29,794 nucleotides of DNA from CAYUVA01 sp964448115 [NCBI: uncultured bacterium] (lineage in GTDB: Bacteria; CAYUVA01): the NCBI GenBank assembly GCA_964448115.1, contig CAYUVA010000047.1, positions 1 through 29,794 of the forward strand, in the 5' to 3' direction. A program made the position numbers and the translations under genes. Every line of letters begins with the position of its first letter. Positions within the stretch are counted from its first letter, which is position 1. Of this stretch, positions 8,729-17,447 are shown in pieces. The notes beneath the pieces were generated by a model. The model saw only the letters and a program-made list of their open reading frames with translations, was not told the origin of the DNA and made no database searches.

Positions 8729-9637
8729 AAGTATAAGAATAGATTACCGTCCATCGCAGCTATTCTAGTATTGCTTTCAATGCTAGGCAGTGTATCTGCC
8801 AATAATGATGGGGCTGAGAGCTTGTTTCTGCTATTGCCTGGTGGTGATATGGTCTCGGTGAGCTGGGCTTTAGAGCCCGACAATCAATTGTCAGATGAGG
8901 CAGGTAGCTTTGACCGACAGAGCTTCGGAGGTAGCCTGGATCTCCCTATTCCGATTAGTGATCGATTCTTCATATCAACAGGGATTAACTATCAGCAAAG
9001 CAAATATACCTTCACCGATATGGAAATAGATGAGCTAAAATTAACTGCCTTGAGTTTTCCGATTGGTGCTGGGTGTTTGCTAGGCAGCAAATCGTTGATC
9101 TCATTCACCTTCAGTCCTGGCATATTCTCTGATTTCTCAGATACGCTTAATTCCAGTGATTGGTTGATGCAGGGAGATTGTCTTTATGCCCGAAGGTTGT
9201 CTGAGCACTTCCTTTTGATGACCGGCTTATCAGTTGGAGAGGAGTTTCGAGATGTCGGTCTCTATCCTGTGCTAGGCTTTACATGGTTGATGGGCAGTAG
9301 GAGTCGATTGGAATTGATCCTGCCTGTTTACGCCAATTTCGCATATCGCATCACGGATCCGCTCAAGGGCTACATGTTTTTCACCCTCGATGGCTATCAG
9401 TACAACATCGAATACGGCGAGAATAGCGAGACTACCGAGTATGATGGGGCTGTGCAGATCATCAGGTTCGGTGGCGGGTTTTGCTATACAGCTCCGCTTG
9501 GCTTTAGCATCTACCTGGAGGGTGGGATTACCGGCGGTGGTGAGTTCGAGTTCAGGGATCTGCTGGGTAACAAGTACCTGGAACGAAGCGATCCTTCTGG
9601 CTTCGCCTCCATCCGCATCGGGTATACCATACAATAA
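8726..9637 (+). CDS. Predicted outer-membrane beta-barrel protein, function unknown
   Basis: From ATA 8726 the product is 303 residues with a proper signal peptide: basic start KYKNR, a Leu/Ile-rich core, and cleavage after GSVSA. From the canonical TTG at 8771 it would be 288 residues and lack the basic region. The mature part alternates short amphipathic strands with Gly and aromatic residues (for example LPIPISDRFFISTGINYQ and FASIRIGYTIQ at the end), as in small outer-membrane barrels. It ends in Gln rather than the usual aromatic residue. The reading frame continues directly from the upstream linalool-dehydratase-like gene, separated only by one TAA. No family is recognised; a channel or barrel-assembly scaffold working with the upstream enzyme is a guess from context. 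Confidence 0.65.
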   Translation: MKYKNRLPSIAAILVLLSMLGSVSANNDGAESLFLLLPGGDMVSVSWALEPDNQLSDEAGSFDRQSFGGSLDLPIPISDRFFISTGINYQQSKYTFTDMEIDELKLTALSFPIGAGCLLGSKSLISFTFSPGIFSDFSDTLNSSDWLMQGDCLYARRLSEHFLLMTGLSVGEEFRDVGLYPVLGFTWLMGSRSRLELILPVYANFAYRITDPLKGYMFFTLDGYQYNIEYGENSETTEYDGAVQIIRFGGGFCYTAPLGFSIYLEGGITGGGEFEFRDLLGNKYLERSDPSGFASIRIGYTIQ

Positions 9638-9720
9638 CCCACCTCTATAAGTCCTTGAGGGACTTGAAGCCACGGACCTTTAGTCGCTTTATCAATTTAT
9701 CTCCTTTAAGAAAGAGATGT

Positions 9721-10560
9721 TTATCCTATCATATTGCGCAGGCGTTTTACTCTCTCCTCGATGGGTGGATGGGTGCTGAACAGATTCAGTAATCCCTTGC
9801 GGTGCAGCGGATTGATTATGAACAGGTTGGCTGTGGTAGGATTGACCTGCAGCGGTCTTTTTAGTGCATAGCTCTCCATCTTTTCCAGCGCGCTTGCTAA
9901 TGCCCAAGGTTTCTTGGATATCTGCGCTCCGCTGCTGTCTGCCTTGTACTCCCTGGTTCGGGAGATCGCCATCTGTACCAGCACAGCAGCCAGCGGGGCT
10001 ATGATGCTCATAGCGATTAAGCCGAATATGCCACCGCCTTCATCGTCTCTATCTACTCCGCCGAAGATCGCTGCCCACCGTGCCATATTGGCAAGAACCA
10101 TGATAGCGCCTGCAATGGTGGCTGCAACTACAGATATCAGTGTATCTCGATTCTTGACATGTGAGATCTCGTGCGCCAATACGCCCTCTAGCTCCTCGCG
10201 GTCCAGAAGGTTCACGATCCCATTGGTAACTGCAACCGCAGCGTTCTTGGGATTGCGCCCCGTGGCAAAGGCATTAGGCACATCCATAGGGACTATATAT
10301 ACCTTTGGCTTGGGGATGTTGGCTGCATGAGCCAGCTTCTCCACCATCTCGTGCAACCACGGCGCCTGTTCAACGCTGACCTCTTGCGCTTTGTACATCT
10401 TTAGCACCAGCTTGTCCGAGAACCAGTAGGTGAAAAAGTTTATCACCGTGGCAAAGACAAGGGCTATTATCATGGCATTGCGGCCGCCGAGCATCCCGGA
10501 GACGCCGACCAGCAACACGGTTAAAAGCACCATCAAGAAGGTGGTCTTGAGTGTATTCAT
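9721..10560 (-). CDS. htpX: HtpX family membrane zinc metalloprotease
   Basis: A protein of 279 residues, close to the family norm of about 285. Two N-terminal membrane segments (about 7-23 and 27-46) precede the cytoplasmic active site HEISH (130-134), which holds the two His zinc ligands and the catalytic Glu. The third ligand is in SRTREYKAD (Glu204). A further hydrophobic pair (about 140-165 and 178-198) separates these elements, as is usual. HtpX degrades damaged or misfolded inner-membrane proteins together with FtsH. AAGGAGG lies ten bases before the ATG, and a reasonable promoter sits upstream. The gene converges on the beta-barrel gene. I am confident of the family; the stress role is family knowledge. 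Confidence 0.93.
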   Translation of the reverse strand: MNTLKTTFLMVLLTVLLVGVSGMLGGRNAMIIALVFATVINFFTYWFSDKLVLKMYKAQEVSVEQAPWLHEMVEKLAHAANIPKPKVYIVPMDVPNAFATGRNPKNAAVAVTNGIVNLLDREELEGVLAHEISHVKNRDTLISVVAATIAGAIMVLANMARWAAIFGGVDRDDEGGGIFGLIAMSIIAPLAAVLVQMAISRTREYKADSSGAQISKKPWALASALEKMESYALKRPLQVNPTTANLFIINPLHRKGLLNLFSTHPPIEERVKRLRNMIG

Positions 10561-10591
10561 CCTTTCGCTTCCTCCTTATTGTTCGTTTCTC

Positions 10592-10621
10592 ATTTTACCT
10601 TATATAACAATCTTATGTTAA
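10592..10621 (-). promoter_or_regulatory. Putative sigma-70 promoter for htpX
   Basis: On the minus strand, TTAACA (10616-10621) and TAAAAT (10592-10597) are separated by 18 bp. Each hexamer matches five of six consensus bases. The leader is about 25 nt and includes the AAGGAGG ribosome-binding site. Confidence 0.45.
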
Positions 10622-10660
10622 AAAAGCTCCTTTTTTTGGTCAAATATCGTATCGATATTT
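10620..10660 (-). terminator. AT-rich hairpin pair between the TonB receptor gene and htpX
   Basis: Two perfect hairpins lie downstream of the receptor stop: AAATATCG-ATA-CGATATTT (10642-10660), and a seven-base-pair A/T stem with a 3-nt loop (10620-10636) ending in a T run. The stems are AT-rich, so termination strength is doubtful. The first hairpin could instead be an operator for htpX. Confidence 0.35.
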
Positions 10661-10687
10661 TCTAAAAAAAGCGGTAGAAAATCACTT

Positions 10688-13006
10688 CTACCTTAGATGA
10701 TAGGTATATTGCAGCATCACCAGGAGGCTAGGTTGGTTGTTGACTATTTCTCTGGGGGTGCTGGCATCGAAGATATCGTCGTACATCTCGTACTTGTTGC
10801 CAAAGACATTCTTGACCACTCCCACCAGGTGGAAATCTCGGAATCTAGCCCCCAGTGCAACATCGGTGAAATGTACCTCGCTGTCCCAGAAATCTATCGA
10901 ATGAAGCTTGGTTTGCTGCCTGATAGGCTGATCATCGAACCAGTTGTAGCCCGAAAAATGGCTCATTACAAGCAGGTAGAGCAAATCCTTGTAATGGAAT
11001 CTCAGCTTCAGGTTTGCGCCATTGGTGGTGAAGACAAACCTTCGATAGTAGGTCTCATAGCGCTGATAGCCGTTCTCCTCGCTAGGTTCCATATCCCTGA
11101 CCGCCTCCTCGGAGAAGTTCTGCCGGCGATGCCAAAGCCCCAGTCCAAGGTCAAAATACCTCCCTAGGCGAACATCCAAGCTATACTCGGCTCCGTGTAC
11201 AACACGCAATGGATTGTTGGTGAAGTATGACTGGTACAGGACGCGTGTAAAGGGGCTATCCTTGAAAAGTATGTAGTAGTCCAAGCCGCCCATATCATAC
11301 TCGATGAAGAAGTCGGTATGCGTATTGTTGTACTGTATGAAATTCTTCACCTCATAGCCGAATAGAGTCATTCTATGGCTGAAGAACGGGCTGGGATTGT
11401 GTTCTCCGATGATCTCTGCGATCCGCATCTCTTCGGGCTTCAAGTCGGGATTACCGTGAACCTCTGCGGTGCGATACTGAAAGTCGGAGTATAGCTCGAC
11501 AAAAGAAGGTGCTCGGAAGGCTCTACCGAGGTTTAGCTTCAGGGTGAAGACAGAGGATGGATAGTAAACAGCGCTTAATCTAGGGGAGAAGAATCCACTG
11601 TAAACGCTATGCTGATCATACCTAGCTCCAGCTAGCAAATAGAAGCGTGATGAAAACTCGTGCTTATCTTGAATATAGACCGCGACATTTGCTGCATCAT
11701 GCGCATCGTATCCAAGAACGCTAGCATATTTATCTCCTTCGGGCTGGTCATCGATGAGGTCATAGCGATACTCGGCGCCGGCAAGGAAGCTGTTTTTGGT
11801 GGAGAACTTGGCGCTATAAAGCACCTCACCAGCTATTCGGCGCTGCACCTGCTTTATGGCCCGCATCGGAAAGTCGTTCTCGATCGCTTTTACCAGCGTA
11901 TCAAAGGTCACCGAGTATGCGCCTAATGCTGCCTGTGGATCGGTGCTCTCCAGGTACTTTAGCAGATCGCCTATATCAACCTCACCGGTGGCTCTATATG
12001 ATGCAAGCGCCTCCTCCCAGGCACCGGCACCAAAGACGAATACATTCAGTCCGCTGATATCCTCTATTTTAGCTATATCATAGACCTCGTCCATCTGGTT
12101 TACCGTGTATCTGCCCTCATCGATGTAACTGCGCAGCTTGAGGTTGGAGCTGCTCCCCAGCTCGATATCGAACATAAGGTCGCCGTAGTAACGCTTGACC
12201 TCCATCTCATCCCTTGGGGTGGGAAAGTTTACCACCCCGGGCAAACCTGCCTTATAATCAAACAGGGAACATTTGAACGAGAAGTGCTCGTAATCGATGC
12301 GCGCCCAGAAGTGGCGATCCCTATGCTCATTGTTGTGCCAGTGCAGGTCCTCATCCACCAGGGATGGCTCCTTTTCTGCGCTCTGACCATCGGTGCTCAA
12401 GGTTCTCAGGGTAAGCGCGGTCTGCACCCCTTCTATCTCCTGACCGGCTGAGATGATCACGAAGCCGGTATTGTAGGTACCCCCGCCGGCTTTGGTGTAG
12501 ATGGCATTCATCTCCATGCCAGTCTTGGTGATGATGTTGATGACCCCCGCAAATGCATTGGCGCCATACAGCGAAGAGCCGGGTCCGGTTATCACCTCGA
12601 TCTGCTTGATGTTATCTATCGGGGTTCGAAGGTCGGCGTAGAAGCTGCTTGAGAAGTTGTCGTTAACCGGCCTGCCGTCTATCATGAGAAGGATGACCTG
12701 GTTGAATGAGTTGAATATCCCCCGCAAGAACAGATTGCTGCGAGACAACTGTTTGGGAACCATCTCCATCGAGTTGATGTACTTTAGGGCATCAGCCAGG
12801 GTCAAGGCACCCATCTCCTCCAGCTCCTCATGGGTTAGGACCGTAACCGTCCCCGGCGCGGTTCTCACCGGCTCCACTTCCTTGGAGGCAGTGGTGATAA
12901 GCTCATCGGTATCGAGGAAGAATAGGCTATCCTCTCCACCTAAGGCTGAGCCGACAATAATGAGCGAGATAAGCAATGGTATTGATACAGGGATTCTCGT
13001 TCTCAT
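10688..13006 (-). CDS. TonB-dependent outer-membrane receptor
   Basis: A protein of 772 residues from ATG 13006. AGGTGAT lies five bases upstream of this ATG; a GTG at 13015 would add three residues but has no site. A signal peptide (about 1-23) is followed by the plug domain, with a DELITTASK segment near a possible TonB box, LRGIFNSFNQVILLMIDGRP and the TGPGSSLYGANAFAGVINI motif typical of plugs. The barrel follows from about residue 165, with the conserved AFRAPSFVELY motif in the second half. Family members import siderophores, cobalamin or glycans using TonB-ExbBD energy; none of those partners is in this window. A helical stretch of about 80 residues (307-387) interrupts the barrel strands. 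The last residue is Arg, not an aromatic. The substrate cannot be deduced. The gene lies 54 bp after pyrC. Confidence 0.9.
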   Translation of the reverse strand: MRTRIPVSIPLLISLIIVGSALGGEDSLFFLDTDELITTASKEVEPVRTAPGTVTVLTHEELEEMGALTLADALKYINSMEMVPKQLSRSNLFLRGIFNSFNQVILLMIDGRPVNDNFSSSFYADLRTPIDNIKQIEVITGPGSSLYGANAFAGVINIITKTGMEMNAIYTKAGGGTYNTGFVIISAGQEIEGVQTALTLRTLSTDGQSAEKEPSLVDEDLHWHNNEHRDRHFWARIDYEHFSFKCSLFDYKAGLPGVVNFPTPRDEMEVKRYYGDLMFDIELGSSSNLKLRSYIDEGRYTVNQMDEVYDIAKIEDISGLNVFVFGAGAWEEALASYRATGEVDIGDLLKYLESTDPQAALGAYSVTFDTLVKAIENDFPMRAIKQVQRRIAGEVLYSAKFSTKNSFLAGAEYRYDLIDDQPEGDKYASVLGYDAHDAANVAVYIQDKHEFSSRFYLLAGARYDQHSVYSGFFSPRLSAVYYPSSVFTLKLNLGRAFRAPSFVELYSDFQYRTAEVHGNPDLKPEEMRIAEIIGEHNPSPFFSHRMTLFGYEVKNFIQYNNTHTDFFIEYDMGGLDYYILFKDSPFTRVLYQSYFTNNPLRVVHGAEYSLDVRLGRYFDLGLGLWHRRQNFSEEAVRDMEPSEENGYQRYETYYRRFVFTTNGANLKLRFHYKDLLYLLVMSHFSGYNWFDDQPIRQQTKLHSIDFWDSEVHFTDVALGARFRDFHLVGVVKNVFGNKYEMYDDIFDASTPREIVNNQPSLLVMLQYTYHLR

Positions 13007-13060
13007 AACTATCACCTACCTATTTGCGGGTTATTATTTATCTTTTAAAAATAAAGTCTG

Positions 13061-14353
13061 CTATCGAGATAAGATGCCGTTCTCCATCAATATCCTACCC
13101 CCTTTAATGGTCAAAACCGGCGCCCCCTTGAAGGTCATCCCCTTGAATGGCGTATTTTTACTTTTGGAGTAAAACTTTGCAGGATCGATGGTAGTCTGTG
13201 CCTCCAGGTCGATGATGGTTAAATCAGCATCGCTTCCCTCAGCGATCACTCCTTTTTTAATGCAAAGGATCTCGGCTGCATTGGTGCTTAACGCCCTGGC
13301 GATATCGATGAGAGGCATCCCCTGCTGGTGATATAAGGTATCAAGAACCACCGGCAGGGAGGTCTCCAGCCCGATGACCCCGAAGGGCGCGTTGTCGAAC
13401 TCGACCTCCTTTTCAGCAATGGTATGTGGGGCGTGATCCGAGGCGATGACATCGATGGTCCCATCCATTACTCCCTGAATTAGCGCCCTGCGATCCTCCT
13501 CGCTGCGCAAGGGGGGCTTCATCTTGGTATTGGGATGGTAGCTTGCAACCGCCTCATCGGTGAGACGCAGGTGATGTGGCGTAACCTCGGCAGTAACCCG
13601 AATGCCCTGCTCCTTCGCCTTGCGTATCAGCTCCACCGAGTAGGCAGTCGAGAGATGGGCTATATGTATCTTTGCTCCAGTAAACCTGGCGAGCATCATA
13701 TCACGTGCTATCATGACCTCCTCGGCTGCTGCTGGTATGCCCTTCAATCCGAGCCTGGTGGAAATGAATCCCTCGTGCATCACGCCGTTTGCACTTAGGC
13801 TGAGGTCCTCCTCGTGCAATATGATCGCTATATCGAAGATGCGACTGTACTCCATTGCCCGGCGGGCGAGCTGGGATGATGAGACCGGATAGCCATCGTC
13901 GCTTATGGCGACCGCCCCTGCCTGGAGCATATCAGCTATCTCAGCCAGATCCTGTCCTGCTAGATCTTTCGATATGGCTCCAATCGGATACACATCAGCC
14001 ATCTTCAGCCTTTTTGCCCTGTCGAGGATATATTCGGTAACCGCTGCGTTATCGTTTACCGGGCTGGTATTGGGCATACAGGCGACAGCGGTGAAGCCCC
14101 CTGCTATGGCAGCTTTTAGACCGCTTTCTATGGTCTCCTTATCCTCTCTACCCGGCTCTCTAAGATGAACATGCATATCGATAAGCCCAGGGAAGGCTAT
14201 CTTTCCATTAAGATCCAGTATCCTGGCATTATCAACCTTTATATCATCAGCTATTTGCTTAATCTTACCTTTTGATATGAGTATATCCGCCTTGCGGTCT
14301 GAATTGCTCTTCGGGTCGATAACTCTGAGGTTCCTAAGCAGAAGATCACTCAT
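13061..14353 (-). CDS. pyrC: Dihydroorotase, class I
   Basis: A protein of 430 residues from ATG 14353, which overlaps the pyrB stop by 8 bp (ATGAGTGA). An ATG at 14359 would add two residues and sits too close to the AGG ribosome-binding stretch. It catalyses the reversible cyclisation of carbamoyl-aspartate to dihydroorotate, the third step of pyrimidine synthesis. Metal-site motifs are intact: [10 protein letters not shown] with two His ligands, [19 protein letters not shown] and ASDHAPH. The length and the HLREPG form place it in the class I group (B. subtilis PyrC type), not the short E. coli type. It is the third gene of pyrRBC and is translationally coupled to pyrB. Confidence 0.95.
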   Translation of the reverse strand: MSDLLLRNLRVIDPKSNSDRKADILISKGKIKQIADDIKVDNARILDLNGKIAFPGLIDMHVHLREPGREDKETIESGLKAAIAGGFTAVACMPNTSPVNDNAAVTEYILDRAKRLKMADVYPIGAISKDLAGQDLAEIADMLQAGAVAISDDGYPVSSSQLARRAMEYSRIFDIAIILHEEDLSLSANGVMHEGFISTRLGLKGIPAAAEEVMIARDMMLARFTGAKIHIAHLSTAYSVELIRKAKEQGIRVTAEVTPHHLRLTDEAVASYHPNTKMKPPLRSEEDRRALIQGVMDGTIDVIASDHAPHTIAEKEVEFDNAPFGVIGLETSLPVVLDTLYHQQGMPLIDIARALSTNAAEILCIKKGVIAEGSDADLTIIDLEAQTTIDPAKFYSKSKNTPFKGMTFKGAPVLTIKGGRILMENGILSR

Positions 14354-15275
14354 TTTCATGCCTCATACAGTATAGATATAAAAGCGCCATGCGAACAGCA
14401 ACGCCATTTACTACCTGATGCAGTATCAGAGAGTAGGGTCCATCAGCTACTTCCGGATCTATCTCCACGCCGCGATTTATGGGTCCTGGGTGCATAATTA
14501 TCGCATCCTTCTTCGCCTTTTTCATCCTTTTCAGGTTCAGTCCATAAAGCCGTGAATACTCGCGGAGACTGGGGAACAGGGGTCCTTTTTGTCTTTCGAG
14601 TTGGATGCGCAGCATCATGATAACATCCGCATCCTTCAAGGCTTCTGCCAGGTTGTAGGTTACCCGGACGCCCAGTTTCTCTATATGAAGCGGGATGACA
14701 GTAGGCGGACCGCAGACGGTAAGGCTTGCACCCATGGTGGTCAATCCGATGATATTGCTGCGCGCCACCCGGCTATGCTCGATGTCGCCGATTATGCTTA
14801 CCTTCAAAGCCTTCAGTCTCCCCTTTATCTCCTTGATGGTCATCATATCAAGCAGCGCTTGGGTGGGGTGCTCATGGCAGCCATCGCCAGCGTTTATCAC
14901 CGAGGCTTTCATTAACTGAGCCAGCATTACCGCCGCGCCAGAGCAGCTATGACGCACTACAACCAGGTCCGGGTTCATCGATTGCAGGGTCAAGGCGGTA
15001 TCCTTGAAGGTCTCTCCCTTTTTTACGCTGCTAGATGATACGGAGAAGTTTATTACATCTGCGCTCAGGCGCTTGCCGGCTATCTCGAATGATGTCTTTG
15101 TCCTGGTGCTGTTCTCGTAGAAAAGGTTGATGATAGTTTTACCCCGAAGCGTGGGGACTTTCTTGATCTCCCTCTCCGAAACCTCCTTGAATGATAGGGC
15201 GCTGTCCAGGATCAAGGAGATGTCCGCCTCGGAGAGGTCGGACATGCTTATTAGGTCTTTGTGCAGGTTCCCCAC
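14346..15275 (-). CDS. pyrB: Aspartate carbamoyltransferase catalytic subunit
   Basis: A protein of 309 residues, the usual length. It joins carbamoyl phosphate and aspartate, the committed step of pyrimidine synthesis. The carbamoyl-phosphate loop STRTKTSFE, the KKGET loop, HPTQALLDM and MHPGPINRG are all present. GTG 15275 is chosen because AAGGAG stands six bases upstream; ATG 15245 has no such support. No regulatory subunit gene (pyrI) is adjacent, and the gene lies between pyrR and pyrC, as in the catalytic-trimer type operons of bacteria with PyrR. Confidence 0.96.
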   Translation of the reverse strand: MGNLHKDLISMSDLSEADISLILDSALSFKEVSEREIKKVPTLRGKTIINLFYENSTRTKTSFEIAGKRLSADVINFSVSSSSVKKGETFKDTALTLQSMNPDLVVVRHSCSGAAVMLAQLMKASVINAGDGCHEHPTQALLDMMTIKEIKGRLKALKVSIIGDIEHSRVARSNIIGLTTMGASLTVCGPPTVIPLHIEKLGVRVTYNLAEALKDADVIMMLRIQLERQKGPLFPSLREYSRLYGLNLKRMKKAKKDAIIMHPGPINRGVEIDPEVADGPYSLILHQVVNGVAVRMALLYLYCMRHENE

Positions 15276-15315
15276 TTCCCTCTCCTTCGCATATTACTCA
15301 TTCTTTGTATTAGCA

Positions 15316-15888
15316 TTAGGGCTTTTTGCTTCTAATGATTACCTCATCGGCGCCATCATTCTCGACTAAGCGTACCATTACGCGCTGCTGGTGGGTGGTA
15401 CTCAGCTCCCTGCCGACATAGTTCGGCTGTATAGGAAGCTCGCGCAATCCGCGATCGATAAGCACGGCTAGCTCCACCAGTCGAGGCCTTCCGAAATCCA
15501 CCAGTGCCTGCAGGGCAGCGCGCACGGTCCTGCCGGTATAAAGCACATCATCAACTATGATCACATTCTTACCGCTCAATGAGAACGAGATATCGGTCTT
15601 TTTCACTGTCGCCGCTGGTTTTCGGCTGTCGATATCATCCCGATACATGGTAATGTCCAGGTAACCCAAGGGGATCTTGAAATTAAGGATGCTATTCAAC
15701 TTCTCTGCAAGCCTGTTTGCCAGGGTTACACCTCTTGTCCTGATCCCAATCAGCACCAGGTTGTCGTAAGTAGGATGCCGGTCGGCTATCTCGTGAGCGA
15801 TACGAGTTATAGCCCTTTTCATGCCCTGAGCGTCCAGGGCGATTATTTCTTTGTTATCCACCATGTCCATCGGATAAGAGCCTTCCAT
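15316..15888 (-). CDS. pyrR: PyrR bifunctional regulator / uracil phosphoribosyltransferase
   Basis: A protein of 190 residues. The PRPP-binding motif VIIVDDVLYTGRTVRAAL is intact, and ITRIAHEI with LIGIRTRGV near the N-terminus is typical of PyrR. In Firmicutes it binds UMP and pyr mRNA to promote attenuation; in other groups it may act only as a weak uracil phosphoribosyltransferase. The ATG at 15888 gives about nine residues more than usual; in-frame ATGs at 15870 and 15864 are alternatives, and the first has GGAAGG ten bases upstream. It is the first gene of pyrRBC. I found no clear PyrR-binding hairpin or terminator in the leader, so RNA-based control is not demonstrated. Confidence 0.93.
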   Translation of the reverse strand: MEGSYPMDMVDNKEIIALDAQGMKRAITRIAHEIADRHPTYDNLVLIGIRTRGVTLANRLAEKLNSILNFKIPLGYLDITMYRDDIDSRKPAATVKKTDISFSLSGKNVIIVDDVLYTGRTVRAALQALVDFGRPRLVELAVLIDRGLRELPIQPNYVGRELSTTHQQRVMVRLVENDGADEVIIRSKKP

Positions 15889-15974
15889 GTTTTTCTTTAC
15901 CGTGCCTGATTCCTGTCATTGCTGCCCTGTAATGCCTTAAGACACCTCGGATCTCGCATCCAGGCTCTCGCATA

Positions 15975-15982
15975 ATTTTATA
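15975..15982 (-). promoter_or_regulatory. Possible -10 element for the pyrRBC operon
   Basis: TATAAAAT on the minus strand lies about 87 bases before the pyrR ATG, in the 147-bp gap after the NtrX-like gene. The -35 region is poor at every normal spacing, so this is only a candidate. Confidence 0.3.
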
Positions 15983-16035
15983 TCATACTCAAGGCTGTTT
16001 ATCATCATGCCAAGGTTCGTTTTCGATGACATTTA

Positions 16036-17421
16036 TCAGTTATGCTTCTCATCAGGGGCTATATTTATTCCCAATGCTTTGATTTTTCTATGCAGGCTAG
16101 CCCTTTCAATCTTTAGCTGCTCGGCTGTGCGGGTTATATTCCAGTTGTTTTGCTCCAGCTTCTGTATGATGAATTTGCGCTCGAAGTCCTCCCTTGCCTT
16201 TTTTAGCGATAAGTCCCCGTTTGCTACTTTTGATCTCGAGTCCTGGTCGCCGGTTATATCCGCGGGGAGATCCTGTACATCGATGGTCCCTTCAGGTATC
16301 ATTATCACCAGTCTTTCGACCAGATTCTTAAGTTCCCTTACATTCCCCGGCCAGTTGTGATGTATAAGTATCTGCATCGCAGCCTTACTGATGCTTTTGG
16401 GCGCTATATTGTTCTGTCTGCAAAAGATCTCCAGGAAATGCTCGGCTAAAAGCGGGATATCCTCCTTTCTTTCCCTTAGTGGAGGCATCTGAATAGGTAT
16501 GACATTCAGGCGATAGAATAGATCCTCTCTGAAGCTCCCCTCCTTTATCATCTTTTTGAGGTCCTTGTTGGATGCTGCGATGACCCTGACATCGACCTGT
16601 ATGGTCTCGCCGCTGCCTATCTTCTCGAATTTTTGTTCCTCGAGCACCCTGAGCACCTTTGCCTGGGTCATCAGGGACATATCTCCAATCTCATCGAGGA
16701 ACAGGGTTCCTTTGTCGGCGAGCCTGAACTTGCCCTCTCTGTCCTTGACTGCCCCGGTGAAGGCTCCCTTGACATGGCCAAAGAGTTCGCTCTCGATAAG
16801 CTCCTCGGGGATGGCTGCGCAGTTGACCTCGATGAAGGGACCCGCAGCTCGCTTGCTTCGCTTGTGTATCTCCCTGGCGATAAGCTCCTTGCCTACTCCG
16901 TTTTCTCCGCGGATAAGCACCCTTCCATTGTAAGGGGCTGCCTTCTCGACCTGGGCTAGGACTTCCTTGAACTTTTCGCTTTGCCCAATTATCTTATAAT
17001 CAAAGGTATCAGGAATCTTTATCTCCGAGCTGTCTCTGGAAGCCACCGCTTCGAGCGCCTGATTGACAGTGCTTAGAAGCCTATTGTACTTGATCGGTTT
17101 CTCGATGAAATCGATCGCGCCCATTTTGAGTGTTTTCACTGCCAGTTCGATATTTGCGTGGCCGGATATCATTATCACCGGCAGATTTGGGTTGTGATCC
17201 CTTATGAGCTGGAGTATCCGTACCCCATCGCTATCCTTTAGCCATATATCGAGAAGGACCACATCGAAGCTGTTTTTCTTAGCTTGTAGGAGACCATTAG
17301 TACCGCTGGTGGAATACTGCACATTGAAGCCCTCGTCCCTGAGAATATCCTTCACAATCTTGCAGATCTTCTCCTCGTCGTCTATTACCAGTATGTTCTT
17401 TTTCCTATTCAGGTAGCCCAT
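16036..17421 (-). CDS. NtrX-like sigma-54-dependent response regulator
   Basis: A protein of 461 residues in three parts. The receiver domain (about 8-122) has the acidic pair DDE (14-16), phospho-acceptor Asp58 in LLDIW and Lys109 in EKPIK. The AAA+ activator domain has Walker A GENGVGKE (172-179), the sigma-54 contact loop GAFTGA (219-224) and Walker B LFLDEIGDM (240-248). A Fis-type helix-turn-helix lies at the end. The C-terminal pattern ERKFIIQKLEQNNWNITRTA followed by IERASLHRKIKALGI is close to NtrX, which pairs with the kinase NtrY. No histidine kinase is in the window, so the signal is unknown. The gene lies 26 bp downstream of the amino-acid-kinase-like gene and is probably co-transcribed with it. 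Confidence 0.9.
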   Translation of the reverse strand: MGYLNRKKNILVIDDEEKICKIVKDILRDEGFNVQYSTSGTNGLLQAKKNSFDVVLLDIWLKDSDGVRILQLIRDHNPNLPVIMISGHANIELAVKTLKMGAIDFIEKPIKYNRLLSTVNQALEAVASRDSSEIKIPDTFDYKIIGQSEKFKEVLAQVEKAAPYNGRVLIRGENGVGKELIAREIHKRSKRAAGPFIEVNCAAIPEELIESELFGHVKGAFTGAVKDREGKFRLADKGTLFLDEIGDMSLMTQAKVLRVLEEQKFEKIGSGETIQVDVRVIAASNKDLKKMIKEGSFREDLFYRLNVIPIQMPPLRERKEDIPLLAEHFLEIFCRQNNIAPKSISKAAMQILIHHNWPGNVRELKNLVERLVIMIPEGTIDVQDLPADITGDQDSRSKVANGDLSLKKAREDFERKFIIQKLEQNNWNITRTAEQLKIERASLHRKIKALGINIAPDEKHN

Positions 17422-17447
17422 AAATGCAGTGTTCTTTTCCCTTTTTT

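Noticed and set aside
9692-9907. Short minus-strand frame overlapping the end of htpX.
   Set aside because: The htpX frame is intact through this region; the other frame has no motif or ribosome-binding site.
15889-15980. Possible PyrR-binding RNA site in the pyrR leader (AGATCCGAGGTGTCT).
   Set aside because: It matches the ARUCCNGNGAGGYU consensus only partly, has no proper loop, and no terminator follows it.
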